Shown piece after piece: positions 19,158-27,283 of a stretch of 64,000 nucleotides of DNA (position 1 is its first letter; each line of letters starts with the position of its first letter). The stretch spans positions 27,971 to 91,970 of the forward strand of contig NZ_JADYTS010000004.1 of assembly GCF_021531355.1 (NCBI RefSeq). Reading direction: 5' to 3'. Made by a program: the position numbers and the translations under genes. This stretch comes from Leyella stercorea. Lineage in GTDB: Bacteria > Bacteroidota > Bacteroidia > Bacteroidales > Bacteroidaceae. A model generated the notes under the pieces. It searched no databases. It was not told the origin of the DNA and worked only from the letters and a program-made list of their open reading frames with translations.

Positions 19158-19188
19158 TTTGGTTATTCTTTCGAATTTATTAACTTTG
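19158..19188 (+). promoter_or_regulatory. Consensus Bacteroidetes promoter of the aminopeptidase P gene
   Basis: TTTG at 19158-19161, exactly 19 bases, then TAACTTTG at 19181-19188: a full match to the consensus. It predicts a leader of about 35 bases and supports the ATG at 19229. Confidence 0.8.
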
Positions 19189-19228
19189 CAATGCTTTATT
19201 ATCATATTTGAAACCTAATTGTATAATT

Positions 19229-20632
19229 ATGTTTGACAAGGCTACCTACGTGAACCGCCGCGCCAAGCTTAAGGAGCTTGTAAAGAGTGGCATTATCATA
19301 CTGTTTGGCAATAATGAGTCGCCGTGTAATTTCCCAGCCAATGGCTACTATCCGTTCCGTCAGGATTCTTCGTTCCTGTACTATTTCGGATTGAACCGTG
19401 ATGGACTTGTTGGTGTTATCGACATCGACAACGACATCGAGACACTTGTGGGCAACGACATCGATATAGAAGACATTGTGTGGTATGGCAGTGTTGACAG
19501 CGTGCATGATATGGCTGAGAGTGTTGGCGTGAAGAATACTGTGCCAATGAAGAGCCTCAAGACCATCTGCAACGATGCTATGCGCCAGAAGCGCCGCATC
19601 CACTTCCTGCCGCCTTACCGCCACGACATCAAGATACAGATATTCGACCTGCTTGGCATCCATCCCGTACAGCAGAAGGAAGCTGCCAGCATGGATTTTA
19701 TCAAGGCTATCGTCAAGATGCGCTCTACAAAGGAGGCTCAGGAGATAGAGGAGCTGGAGCGTGCTTCGGTGATTGGCTATAAGATGCATACTACTGCAAT
19801 GCGTCTTGTCAAGCCGGGACTCACCGAGAAGTTTGTTGCAGGACAGGTTGACGGTACAGCCAACTCGTATGGCGCTATGGTCAGCTTCCCGACCATCTTC
19901 AGCCAGCATGGTGAGATTATGCACGGCAGTCCGTCGATGGCAGAACTTGAGAGCGGCCGTCTCGTATTGTGCGATTGCGGTGGCGAGACTATCAACAACT
20001 ACTGTTCTGACCATACACGTACATTCCCCGTCAATGGCAAGTTCACACAGCGTCAGCTTGAGATATACAGCATCGTTGAGGCTTGTCACGACTACGCGCT
20101 TGACGTAGCCAAGCCTGGTGTGAAGTATATGGACGTACACTTCGCTGTATGCCGCCTCATGACCGAGCGCCTGAAGGAACTCGGACTGATGAAGGGCGAT
20201 ACCGACGAGGCTGTTGCAGCCGGTGCTCATGCCATGTTCCTGCCTCACGGACTTGGCCATATGATGGGTATGGATGTGCACGATATGGAGAACTTCGACC
20301 AGATAAACGTCGGATTCGACGAAGAGACACGTCCGCGTCTCGACCAGTTTGGCACCAACTGTCTGCGTATGGGACGCCGCCTTGAGGAAGGTTTCGTCGT
20401 AACAGACGAACCCGGTATCTACTTCATTCCGGCACTTATCGATGACTGGAAGGCTTCAGGACACTGCGCCGAATTCCTCAACTTCGACAAGATTGAGACC
20501 TACAAGGACTTCGGAGGCATACGTATAGAGGACGATATCCTCATCACAAAGGACGGATGCCGATTCCTAGGTGAGCACCGCATTCCTTATCATCCCAAGG
20601 ATGTAGAGGAGTTTATGGCGCAGAACAAATAA
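19229..20632 (+). CDS. pepP: Xaa-Pro aminopeptidase (aminopeptidase P, M24B)
   Basis: A 467-residue metallopeptidase. The ATG at 19229 (MFDKATYVNRR) is preferred to an in-frame TTG 21 bases earlier. The N-terminal creatinase-like domain (1-170, with RQDSSFLYYFGL) precedes the pita-bread catalytic domain. The metal-binding residues can be seen: DCGGE, the DHTRTFPV Asp, the HGLGHMMGMDVHD His, TDEPGIYF Glu and GGIRIEDD Glu. The enzyme removes N-terminal residues before proline in the cytoplasm. It is followed after 61 bases by a C1 peptidase gene, so the two peptidases may be co-expressed. Confidence 0.92.
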   Translation: MFDKATYVNRRAKLKELVKSGIIILFGNNESPCNFPANGYYPFRQDSSFLYYFGLNRDGLVGVIDIDNDIETLVGNDIDIEDIVWYGSVDSVHDMAESVGVKNTVPMKSLKTICNDAMRQKRRIHFLPPYRHDIKIQIFDLLGIHPVQQKEAASMDFIKAIVKMRSTKEAQEIEELERASVIGYKMHTTAMRLVKPGLTEKFVAGQVDGTANSYGAMVSFPTIFSQHGEIMHGSPSMAELESGRLVLCDCGGETINNYCSDHTRTFPVNGKFTQRQLEIYSIVEACHDYALDVAKPGVKYMDVHFAVCRLMTERLKELGLMKGDTDEAVAAGAHAMFLPHGLGHMMGMDVHDMENFDQINVGFDEETRPRLDQFGTNCLRMGRRLEEGFVVTDEPGIYFIPALIDDWKASGHCAEFLNFDKIETYKDFGGIRIEDDILITKDGCRFLGEHRIPYHPKDVEEFMAQNK

Positions 20633-20693
20633 TAAGTAAGTACTGAACTATAATACAGTAAAATAACAATAATAAAACCAACAACTCAGAGAA

Positions 20694-21923
20694 ATGAAGA
20701 AAATCTTTACTCTCGCCCTTCTCGCTCTCGTAGCAGTAGGCGCAAGTGCAGACACCAAGAAGGATGCTGCACAGAGCAACAAGCCGGTCTTCACGACAAT
20801 CAAGGCCAATCCTATCACAAGTATCAAGAACCAGAACCGTAGCGGTACATGCTGGGACTACTCAACAATCTCGTTCTTTGAGGCTGAAATTCTCAAGGCT
20901 ACAGGCAAGACTTACGACCTCTGCGAGTCTTTCGTAGCTAACAAGAACTATATGGACCGTGCCGTTCAGGTGGTACGTCTGCATGGCGACTGCCAGTTTG
21001 CACAGGGTGGTTCGGCTTACGACGTGCTCTATGTACTTAAGAACTATGGTATCTGTCCTGAAAATGCTATGCCGTTCCCGGGTTCATTGACAGGCGACTC
21101 GCTCTACAACTTCAACGAGTTCTTCTCAATGCTCGAACCATATGTAGCTGCTATCTCAAAGAACAAGGCTAAGAAGATTTCTGGCCAGTGGAAGGTTGGA
21201 CTCCAGGGCATCCTCGACGCTTATCTCGGCAAGTGCCCAGAGAAGTTCACATACAATGGCAAGGAGTACACTCCGAAGTCGTTTGCAGCAAGCCTCGGCC
21301 TCAACTTCGACGACTATGTATCTATCACAAGCTTCTCACACAAGCCTTACTACACACAGTATCCGGTAGAGGTACAGGACAACTGGCGCAACCCATTGTC
21401 ATGGAACCTTCCAGTAGAGGATATGGCTCGCATCATCGAGAACGCTGTTAAGACTGGTTACACAGTAGCTTGGGGTGGCGACGTTAGCGAGGACGGCTTC
21501 ACACGCGACGGTCTGGCTTACTTCTACGACAACAAGGCTATGGAGAGCATGGCTGGTAGCGATATGGCTCACTGGCTCAAGCTGACTCCTGGCAAGCGTA
21601 TCAGCCTCATCGACTCACTCGGTTGCAAGGTTCCTGAGCTTGCTCCTACAGCAGAGCAGCGCCAGCAGCGTTTCGACAACTGGGAGCTCACCGACGACCA
21701 CGGTATGCTTATCTACGGTCTCGCTAAGGACCAGTTTGGCAAGGAATACTATATGGTGAAGAACTCTTGGGGTGAGACTGGCAAGTACAAGGGTATCTGG
21801 TACATGACCAAGAACTACATCGTAGCCAACACAATGGACTACTTGGTTAACAAGAAGGCTATCCCTGCCGACATTCTCAAGAAGATGGAGAATGCTAAGA
21901 AGAAGCAGACTATCGCCGACTAA
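20694..21923 (+). CDS. C1 family cysteine peptidase (bleomycin hydrolase/aminopeptidase C type)
   Basis: A 409-residue papain-fold peptidase of the C1B type. Unlike cytoplasmic PepC it begins with a signal peptide (KKIFTLALLALVAVGASA), so the mature enzyme is periplasmic or outside. The catalytic Cys is in NQNRSGTCWDYST, the His in DDHGMLIYGL and the Asn in VKNSWGETG. Such enzymes act as aminopeptidases on peptides; secreted C1B forms are common in Bacteroidales. It follows the aminopeptidase P gene on the same strand. Codon use is strongly biased, suggesting high expression. Confidence 0.9.
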   Translation: MKKIFTLALLALVAVGASADTKKDAAQSNKPVFTTIKANPITSIKNQNRSGTCWDYSTISFFEAEILKATGKTYDLCESFVANKNYMDRAVQVVRLHGDCQFAQGGSAYDVLYVLKNYGICPENAMPFPGSLTGDSLYNFNEFFSMLEPYVAAISKNKAKKISGQWKVGLQGILDAYLGKCPEKFTYNGKEYTPKSFAASLGLNFDDYVSITSFSHKPYYTQYPVEVQDNWRNPLSWNLPVEDMARIIENAVKTGYTVAWGGDVSEDGFTRDGLAYFYDNKAMESMAGSDMAHWLKLTPGKRISLIDSLGCKVPELAPTAEQRQQRFDNWELTDDHGMLIYGLAKDQFGKEYYMVKNSWGETGKYKGIWYMTKNYIVANTMDYLVNKKAIPADILKKMENAKKKQTIAD

Positions 21924-21949
21924 TAAATATAAAAGTCAAAGCAGCACGC

Positions 21950-22128
21950 CCCAAAGGGGCATAAGCACATAGCCCAGGGCACCGCCCTGGGTAAAAGTAT
22001 CGCAAATAACAATGCGCCCTGTAAGGGCAAAAGCGTTAATTATCAATGCTTTTGCACTTACAGGGCGTTTTGCTTTTATCTATCTGTACACCCAGGACGC
22101 TGCCCTGGGCTATGTGCTTATTGGGCTT
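21950..22128. repeat. Large nested palindromic element
   Basis: Outer arms 21961-21992 and 22090-22121 pair over 32 bases with two mismatches, inner arms 22015-22034 and 22048-22067 pair over 20 bases with one mismatch, and each outer arm is itself partly palindromic (CCCAGGGC...GCCCTGGG). The element fills the space between two convergent genes and touches the esterase stop codon. It probably acts as a terminator and looks like a dispersed repeat family. Confidence 0.8.
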
Positions 22129-22839
22129 TCAGCCCGCTTTGTTTATATTCTCGATGCACCACGCGAATGCCTTAGCCGTGCGTTCTGCTTCTTCGCCGAA
22201 GTGTCCGCCATTGTTCCATTCGAGTGTTGTAGCGGTTGTTCCTATCTGTCCGGCAAGCGTAAGGTGTTCATGGCGCACGCAGTCGCCTATGCGAGCCATG
22301 CGCTGGTTGCGGCAATGCTCTTCGCGGTCGCCCAGACTGACGTATGCCAACTGTGCGTTGAGGCTGTTTTGGTCGGCATAATCCGCCCATCCCTTTATCC
22401 ATAGCGATGGCGATGCTGCTGCCACTGCGCTGAAAGCCGTTGACTGTCGGGCTGCCCAAAGTGCAAACAATCCGCCCAGTGAGTAGCCGCCAATCATACA
22501 TGGCAGTTGACCGAAACGCTCGTGCAGCCATGGCACAAGACTCTCGGTGATATACTTCAGAGTGTCCTGCGCATGTCTGCCCACTTCATCATCGCGTGAC
22601 ACGGCTTCGTCATGCCAAGGCATCAGCGCCTTTGCCCATTCCACGGTGTCGAAGAAGGCTATGGCAAAGCCCTTTGTAGCGTTTGTAGCCAATGTTTCAA
22701 TTTCACGATTGATGCCGTCGTTCTTGTTCTCATGGCGTGCTGATGGCTGTATAAGCAGCACTTCGGGGCGCTCAGTAGCGAAGACGTTGCATTTAAGACC
22801 GTCTATAGTCGCGTTTTCGTTTTGTATGATTGTGGTCAT
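22129..22839 (-). CDS. Alpha/beta-hydrolase, esterase-like
   Basis: A 236-residue cytoplasmic hydrolase. The nucleophile elbow IGGYSLGGLFALWAA (GxSxG) is near residue 120, an acidic residue may be in SLGDREEH, and the catalytic His is in WNNGGHFG near the C-terminus. This resembles the esterase D/enterochelin-esterase branch of the fold without a signal peptide. It would cleave a small ester or thioester; the substrate is not known. It is a single gene, with a probable promoter on the minus strand. Confidence 0.78.
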   Translation of the reverse strand: MTTIIQNENATIDGLKCNVFATERPEVLLIQPSARHENKNDGINREIETLATNATKGFAIAFFDTVEWAKALMPWHDEAVSRDDEVGRHAQDTLKYITESLVPWLHERFGQLPCMIGGYSLGGLFALWAARQSTAFSAVAAASPSLWIKGWADYADQNSLNAQLAYVSLGDREEHCRNQRMARIGDCVRHEHLTLAGQIGTTATTLEWNNGGHFGEEAERTAKAFAWCIENINKAG

Positions 22840-22877
22840 AATGATGTGGTCATAATATTATTGTGGATTATCAGCGG

Positions 22878-22885
22878 CAAAATTA
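22878..22885 (-). promoter_or_regulatory. Putative -7 box of the esterase gene
   Basis: CAAAATTA reads TAATTTTG on the coding strand, 38 bases before the start codon. Confidence 0.45.
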
Positions 22886-23027
22886 CTTCATTTGCTGATG
22901 ATGAGAAAATATAGCCAACGGTTTTTCTGTGTTTTTGTTAATTTGTAGTATTTTTGCTATGCTGTGCAACTTATTCAGTTTGCATTGCGTCAAACCATTG
23001 TAATCAAAATAGAAAAAACTACAGAAT

Positions 23028-23762
23028 ATGAAAAAGATATTATTATCACTTGTAGCAGTTATGCTTTTGGGCAGCGCGGTGCCCATGGAGGCACAGCGCC
23101 ACCGACATACTCCGCGCACCGCAGTAGTAGACGACACGAAGGCCGACAATGGCATTGAGGCTTACTCCGACACTTCGTCGACGGTACAGCCCATTGATAC
23201 CACTGCTTATGACGCTACAACCGATGCCGACGACATAAACGACAGCAACCGGTTTGATCCGAGCAGATTCTCCGACCCGTTCTCATGGTTTGCCTTTCTT
23301 GGCACATCGGGTTTTGTTGGCATAGTGATAACCATACTCTTGCTTGGTGTCGTACTCCTGTTCCTCTTCATGCCGCTCATCATCGTATTGCTCATCCTAC
23401 GATATATGGTGCGTCGCCACAACGACCGTGTGCGTCTGGCTGAGAAGGCTATGGAGCATGGACAACCAATCGGCGAAGGCGAGATGCCACTCAGCAAGAA
23501 GTCGCCCGACTATCTGTGGCGTCGCGGAGTGCGCAACGTTTCAATCGGTGCAGGTCTGGCTTTGTTCTTATGGCTTCTCGGTGCCGACTCTCTTGTTGGC
23601 ATAGGATTGCTTGTGGCATGTCTTGGTTTGGGACAGATGTTCATGGTACGCTATAACTATAATAGTAAGTTCGGACGCAAAAAGGAAGAACAAAACGACG
23701 ATTTTGACAATATTGACAGTGACATCACCGATATAGATTTCGGTGGCAAGGATAATAAATAA
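23028..23762 (+). CDS. DUF6249-type membrane protein
   Basis: A 244-residue protein with a signal peptide (LLSLVAVMLLGSAVPMEA), an acidic and Thr-rich extracytoplasmic stretch to about residue 85, a membrane helix at about 90-125, a cytoplasmic basic loop, two more helices at about 170-210 and an acidic tail. The layout matches the DUF6249 membrane proteins that sit next to ECF sigma factors in Bacteroides and Prevotella. It is the first gene of a three-gene operon; its stop codon directly abuts the ATG of the sigma factor gene. A role as membrane partner of the sigma factor is an inference from this arrangement. Confidence 0.75.
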   Translation: MKKILLSLVAVMLLGSAVPMEAQRHRHTPRTAVVDDTKADNGIEAYSDTSSTVQPIDTTAYDATTDADDINDSNRFDPSRFSDPFSWFAFLGTSGFVGIVITILLLGVVLLFLFMPLIIVLLILRYMVRRHNDRVRLAEKAMEHGQPIGEGEMPLSKKSPDYLWRRGVRNVSIGAGLALFLWLLGADSLVGIGLLVACLGLGQMFMVRYNYNSKFGRKKEEQNDDFDNIDSDITDIDFGGKDNK

Positions 23763-24302
23763 ATGAAGCAAAACAACGATCTCTCTCTCGTCTCTCAGGT
23801 GGCTGAGTTTCACGACCGTACGGCTTTCGACCGTTTGGTTGTGAAATATCAGTCATCTATAAGGCGCTTCTTCTTGCACCAGACGTTGGGAGACGTGCAG
23901 TTGAGCGACGACCTTGCACAGGACACCTTCGTCAAGGCGTACGTCAACATATCGAAGTTTCGCGGACAGGCTGCGTTCTCCACGTGGCTCTATCGTATAG
24001 CCTGCAATGTGCTCTACGACTATCACCGCCGACTGCGTCCTACTGCCGACATCGACTCCACTGATGCCATACGCACCAATTCGGTCAATACCGACGACAA
24101 TATGCGGCTCGACGTGTATGATGCGTTAAGGCGTTTGGGCGACAAGGAGCGCACCTGTGTCACCTTGCAGCTCATCGATGGATATCCCATCGATCAGATT
24201 GCCGAGATAACGGGCATGGCTGTAGGCACGGTGAAGTCGCATCTGTTTAGAGGCAAGGAGAAACTTACAATGTTTCTCAAAAAGAATGGATATAATAGAT
24301 AA
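23763..24302 (+). CDS. ECF-type RNA polymerase sigma factor
   Basis: A 179-residue sigma-70 family protein. Region 2 is visible at about residues 17-85 (LSDDLAQDTFVKAYVNI, then FSTWLYRIACNVLYDYHRR) and region 4 at about 115-170 (LGDKERTCVTL, then a helix-turn-helix IAEITGMAVGTVKSHLFRGK). It directs RNA polymerase to a set of genes not identifiable here. It lies between a DUF6249 membrane protein gene with zero spacing and a DUF5056 gene 21 bases downstream, which are the likely regulators of its activity. Confidence 0.93.
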   Translation: MKQNNDLSLVSQVAEFHDRTAFDRLVVKYQSSIRRFFLHQTLGDVQLSDDLAQDTFVKAYVNISKFRGQAAFSTWLYRIACNVLYDYHRRLRPTADIDSTDAIRTNSVNTDDNMRLDVYDALRRLGDKERTCVTLQLIDGYPIDQIAEITGMAVGTVKSHLFRGKEKLTMFLKKNGYNR

Positions 24303-24323
24303 TAACTAAATGAACATAACCTT

Positions 24324-24755
24324 ATGAATGACGATAAGAATTTGATAAGCAATAATGGTAATGTCGACGAGGAGCTTCTGCGTGGGTTCTTCGCCGACAG
24401 TGCGCATATGTATATAGCCGACAACGGCTTCTCGCTTCGTGTCATGCGTCGTGTGCAGGAGGAGATGCCGGCACGTGGCCGTTTCTGGTATAATCTGTGG
24501 ACGGCTGTGTGGATGGTTGTTTGCGTAGTGTCGTTCTTTGTATGCGGTGGAGTAGGCGTGGTGCGTCGATGTCTTGGCAATGTTGCCGACTGTCTATCTA
24601 CGCTTGTTGCCGAAAACATGCCACGCTTCTCGCTCGACTCGCTACTGCCACAAACAAACACAGTGGGCACAACCTTACTGATGGTAGTGCTCACTGTGTG
24701 GGTGCTGAGTTGCTTTATGATTTACGGTTTCTGGGAATCGCAGAAAACCGCTTAA
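24324..24755 (+). CDS. DUF5056-type protein, probable anti-sigma partner
   Basis: A 143-residue protein with an N-terminal soluble motif LLRGFFADSAHMYIADNGFSLRVMRRV, the typical start of DUF5056 proteins encoded after ECF sigma genes, and two membrane helices (about 55-80 and 113-137). The soluble N-terminus and membrane anchor are consistent with an inner-membrane anti-sigma factor, but this is not shown for the family. The stop codon overlaps the end of the convergent PorE-like gene by 4 bases, and there is no terminator hairpin between them. Confidence 0.78.
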   Translation: MNDDKNLISNNGNVDEELLRGFFADSAHMYIADNGFSLRVMRRVQEEMPARGRFWYNLWTAVWMVVCVVSFFVCGGVGVVRRCLGNVADCLSTLVAENMPRFSLDSLLPQTNTVGTTLLMVVLTVWVLSCFMIYGFWESQKTA

Positions 24756-26851
24756 TTTATGTAGAAGTCTTCCTTCTGGTCTTTATTGGCAGAGGAAGGC
24801 TTTTTTGTTTTTGTGGGTTGCTTGCTTAGCTTGCCCTCTTTGTCAAACAGGCCGTAGGTAGTGCGCAGCACAGAGAATTCGGTGCGGCGGTTGAGCTGGT
24901 TGCAAATCTCCTGCTTTGCCTTGTCAAGTTTTTGTATGAATTCTTCAGTCAGCACGTCGCCCTCCTTCAGCCAGTCGTATTTCTCGGTAAGCTTCTTGCG
25001 TATCGTCTTGGGCTTCTCCTTGCCATAGCCTACGGGTGTAAGGCGTTCGCGTGCTATGCCTTTGCCCACTAAGTATTGCACCACCGATTCGGCTCGGCGT
25101 TGCGACAGCGCCTTGTTGTAGACAGCCGAGCCCTTGTAGTCGCAATGGGCAGACAGTTCGATGGTTACGTTGGGGTTCTCATCCAGTATTTTTACGAGTG
25201 TGTCGAGAGCCTGCGCTGATTCGGGACGCAGCGTAGCCTTGTCGAAATCGTAGAATATATTGCTTATCAGCACAGGTGCTGTTATCGATGCGAGCGGAAA
25301 TTGCAGCACGTATTCGTGCGACTCGCTGCGTTGCGCCACTGCCACCTCTTCCTTATGATTCAGAAAACCCTTGCATGTGGCAAGGAATATATAGTCGGTG
25401 CCGGGCTTCAGAACGCGCTCAAACGAGCCGTCGCCGCCCACACTCAGCTTCTCGTTGGTGCCGTCGCTGCCCACCATATACACCAGTGCAGAGGGCAGTT
25501 CGTAGCCGTCCTTCTCGTACACCCATCCCTTTACACTCTGTATAATCTCGGGATTTTCAAAACTATATATATGGTCCCATCCGCGACCGTCGTTGCGGTT
25601 GGACGCAAAGAATCCGCGATTGTGTACACCCTCGAACGTCATACCGAAGTCGTCGGCTTGCGAATTGAGCGGATAGCCTGGATGTTCTATGTGGTATTTG
25701 CCGTCCTTGCCAAGGGTGGCAATGAATATGTCGAGTCCGCCCATGCCCGGATGGCCATCGCTTGAGAAGTAAAGGTCGCCGTTGGGTCGGAACGTCGGAA
25801 ACATCTCGTTGCCCGGAGTGTTGATAGGTTCGCCAAGATTTTCCACGCCACCCAGTCCGTTCGACGTCAACCGCACGCGCCAGATGTCCATGCCTCCCAT
25901 TCCGCCAGGCATGTCGCTGACGAAGTACAGCCACTGTCCGTCGGGCGAAATGGCAGGGTGGGCATAGCTCGACAGAGTGTCGCCCGTAAGTTTCAGTTCG
26001 CTCGCCTTGCCCCAGGCCGCATCCGCACGTGTAGAGGTGACAATCTGCGCAAACCGTGGATAGTCGGGATTGCTGGTGCATTGCGTCAGATACATAGTGC
26101 CTTGGTCGGGCGTAAGGGCGCATGCACCTTCGTCGTAGTCGGTATTCAGTCCGCCATCTACGGCTTCGGGTTTGGTCCAATGTCCGCGGTCGTCCTTCTG
26201 CGATACGAATATGTCGCCCGCCTTGGTGCCTGTGATGCCGCTGAGTTCTGAGCCTTGTGCCTCGTTGCGAGTCGAAGTGAAGTACAGACGGTCGTGCTGG
26301 TCGCCGGCGAGAACGGGCGAGTAGTCGGCGCGTCGCGAATTGAATATGTCCATACGTTTCACCTTATAGCGCGAGCCTTCCTTCTTCCATGCGGGTGCTT
26401 TCTGTGCCGAAATGAGTCCGTTCTTTGCCAGAATGTCGTCGGGCATCGAGTCGAACACAATCTTAAACTGCTGTTCCGCCTGACGGTACTGTCCGTTTTT
26501 CAGCAACTGGCGGGCGTAAGCCAACTGGTGTTGAGGCGTGGCTTGCTTGTAGCGTATGGCATTGGCATAGGCAGCTGCAGCCTTCTGCGAGGCGTTGATG
26601 CGCTCGTTGCACAGCGCCACCTTCAGTGCTATCTGTCCACGCTGGGTGCGTTCCTTAGGCGGAGTCTTGGTGTAAGCCTGTTTGAATTGGTTGGCAGCGT
26701 CGTAGTATTCGCCTATGGCAAGATACTTCTCGCCACGCTTCATGTTCTTGTCGGCTCCGCATCCCGTCAGCACAAAAGTCATGACTGCTATGCAGGCTGC
26801 CATGGCAATGGCGGTGTATCTGGTTGATGATTTGTGTAATGGTGTGTTCAC
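24752..26851 (-). CDS. PorE-like OmpA-family lipoprotein (TPR, PD40 propeller, OmpA)
   Basis: A 699-residue lipoprotein: the signal peptide ends in the lipobox LTGC (Cys about residue 31). TPR-like helices occupy about 45-165, a PD40 beta-propeller about 185-440 (repeats such as SPDGQWLYFVSDMPGGMGGMD and FRPNGDLYFSSDGHPGMGGLD), a carboxypeptidase-regulatory-like sandwich about 450-540, and a peptidoglycan-binding OmpA domain about 555-690 (FDFDKATLRPES, LSAHCDYKGS, LSQRRAESV). This order is that of PorE, a periplasmic component of the type 9 secretion system that binds peptidoglycan. No other secretion-system gene is in the window, so the PorE role is by architecture only. Confidence 0.82.
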   Translation of the reverse strand: MNTPLHKSSTRYTAIAMAACIAVMTFVLTGCGADKNMKRGEKYLAIGEYYDAANQFKQAYTKTPPKERTQRGQIALKVALCNERINASQKAAAAYANAIRYKQATPQHQLAYARQLLKNGQYRQAEQQFKIVFDSMPDDILAKNGLISAQKAPAWKKEGSRYKVKRMDIFNSRRADYSPVLAGDQHDRLYFTSTRNEAQGSELSGITGTKAGDIFVSQKDDRGHWTKPEAVDGGLNTDYDEGACALTPDQGTMYLTQCTSNPDYPRFAQIVTSTRADAAWGKASELKLTGDTLSSYAHPAISPDGQWLYFVSDMPGGMGGMDIWRVRLTSNGLGGVENLGEPINTPGNEMFPTFRPNGDLYFSSDGHPGMGGLDIFIATLGKDGKYHIEHPGYPLNSQADDFGMTFEGVHNRGFFASNRNDGRGWDHIYSFENPEIIQSVKGWVYEKDGYELPSALVYMVGSDGTNEKLSVGGDGSFERVLKPGTDYIFLATCKGFLNHKEEVAVAQRSESHEYVLQFPLASITAPVLISNIFYDFDKATLRPESAQALDTLVKILDENPNVTIELSAHCDYKGSAVYNKALSQRRAESVVQYLVGKGIARERLTPVGYGKEKPKTIRKKLTEKYDWLKEGDVLTEEFIQKLDKAKQEICNQLNRRTEFSVLRTTYGLFDKEGKLSKQPTKTKKPSSANKDQKEDFYIN

Positions 26852-26956
26852 TTGTATATGTAATAATGTGTGTGATAGTGCATAAACAATAAGTATAACG
26901 CAAGTTCAATGTCTTTATTGCTTAAAAAATATAGTGTTTTTGTGGCGTATGCAGTC

Positions 26957-26984
26957 TTGTTTCAAGAAATAATTAGTACATTTG
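26957..26984 (+). promoter_or_regulatory. Putative promoter upstream of the small membrane protein and AmgK-RapZ gene
   Basis: TTG at 26957, 17 bases, then TACATTTG at 26977-26984. The roughly 180-base spacer before 27035 holds nothing else that I recognise. Confidence 0.5.
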
Positions 26985-27034
26985 CAGTTACCAATAACAT
27001 AAAGAAAAAGTAAATTTACTCGAAATAGAATATA

Positions 27035-27283
27035 ATGAGACTGAAAATAATCGTACTTTTCGTGATTATCTGCGGTGGAACTTACGCCCTTACCAAGTCG
27101 TTGAGCATTACGGCTGGTGTGGCAATACTTCTGTATGTGGCAGATAGCTTGCTGGCTGTCTGGGCCGACCGCAAGAACCGCGAGTATTTCTCTGGCGATA
27201 AAGCCACTACTAACAAATCTGCCGACGACACGGAAGGTAGCAATAACAACGACAAGAATGGAGAAACTGACCGAACTATATAA
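27035..27283 (+). CDS. Small membrane protein of unknown function
   Basis: An 82-residue protein with two hydrophobic segments (about residues 3-17 and 22-42) and a polar, Asn/Asp/Lys-rich tail. I do not recognise a family. Its last 26 bases overlap the start of the kinase-RapZ gene in another frame, which suggests translational coupling and supports it being a real gene. Confidence 0.55.
   Translation: MRLKIIVLFVIICGGTYALTKSLSITAGVAILLYVADSLLAVWADRKNREYFSGDKATTNKSADDTEGSNNNDKNGETDRTI

Noticed and set aside
19202..20281. 359-codon open frame antisense to the aminopeptidase P gene
   Set aside because: Long, but a shadow of the strongly biased codons of a certain gene; overlaps its whole active-site region.
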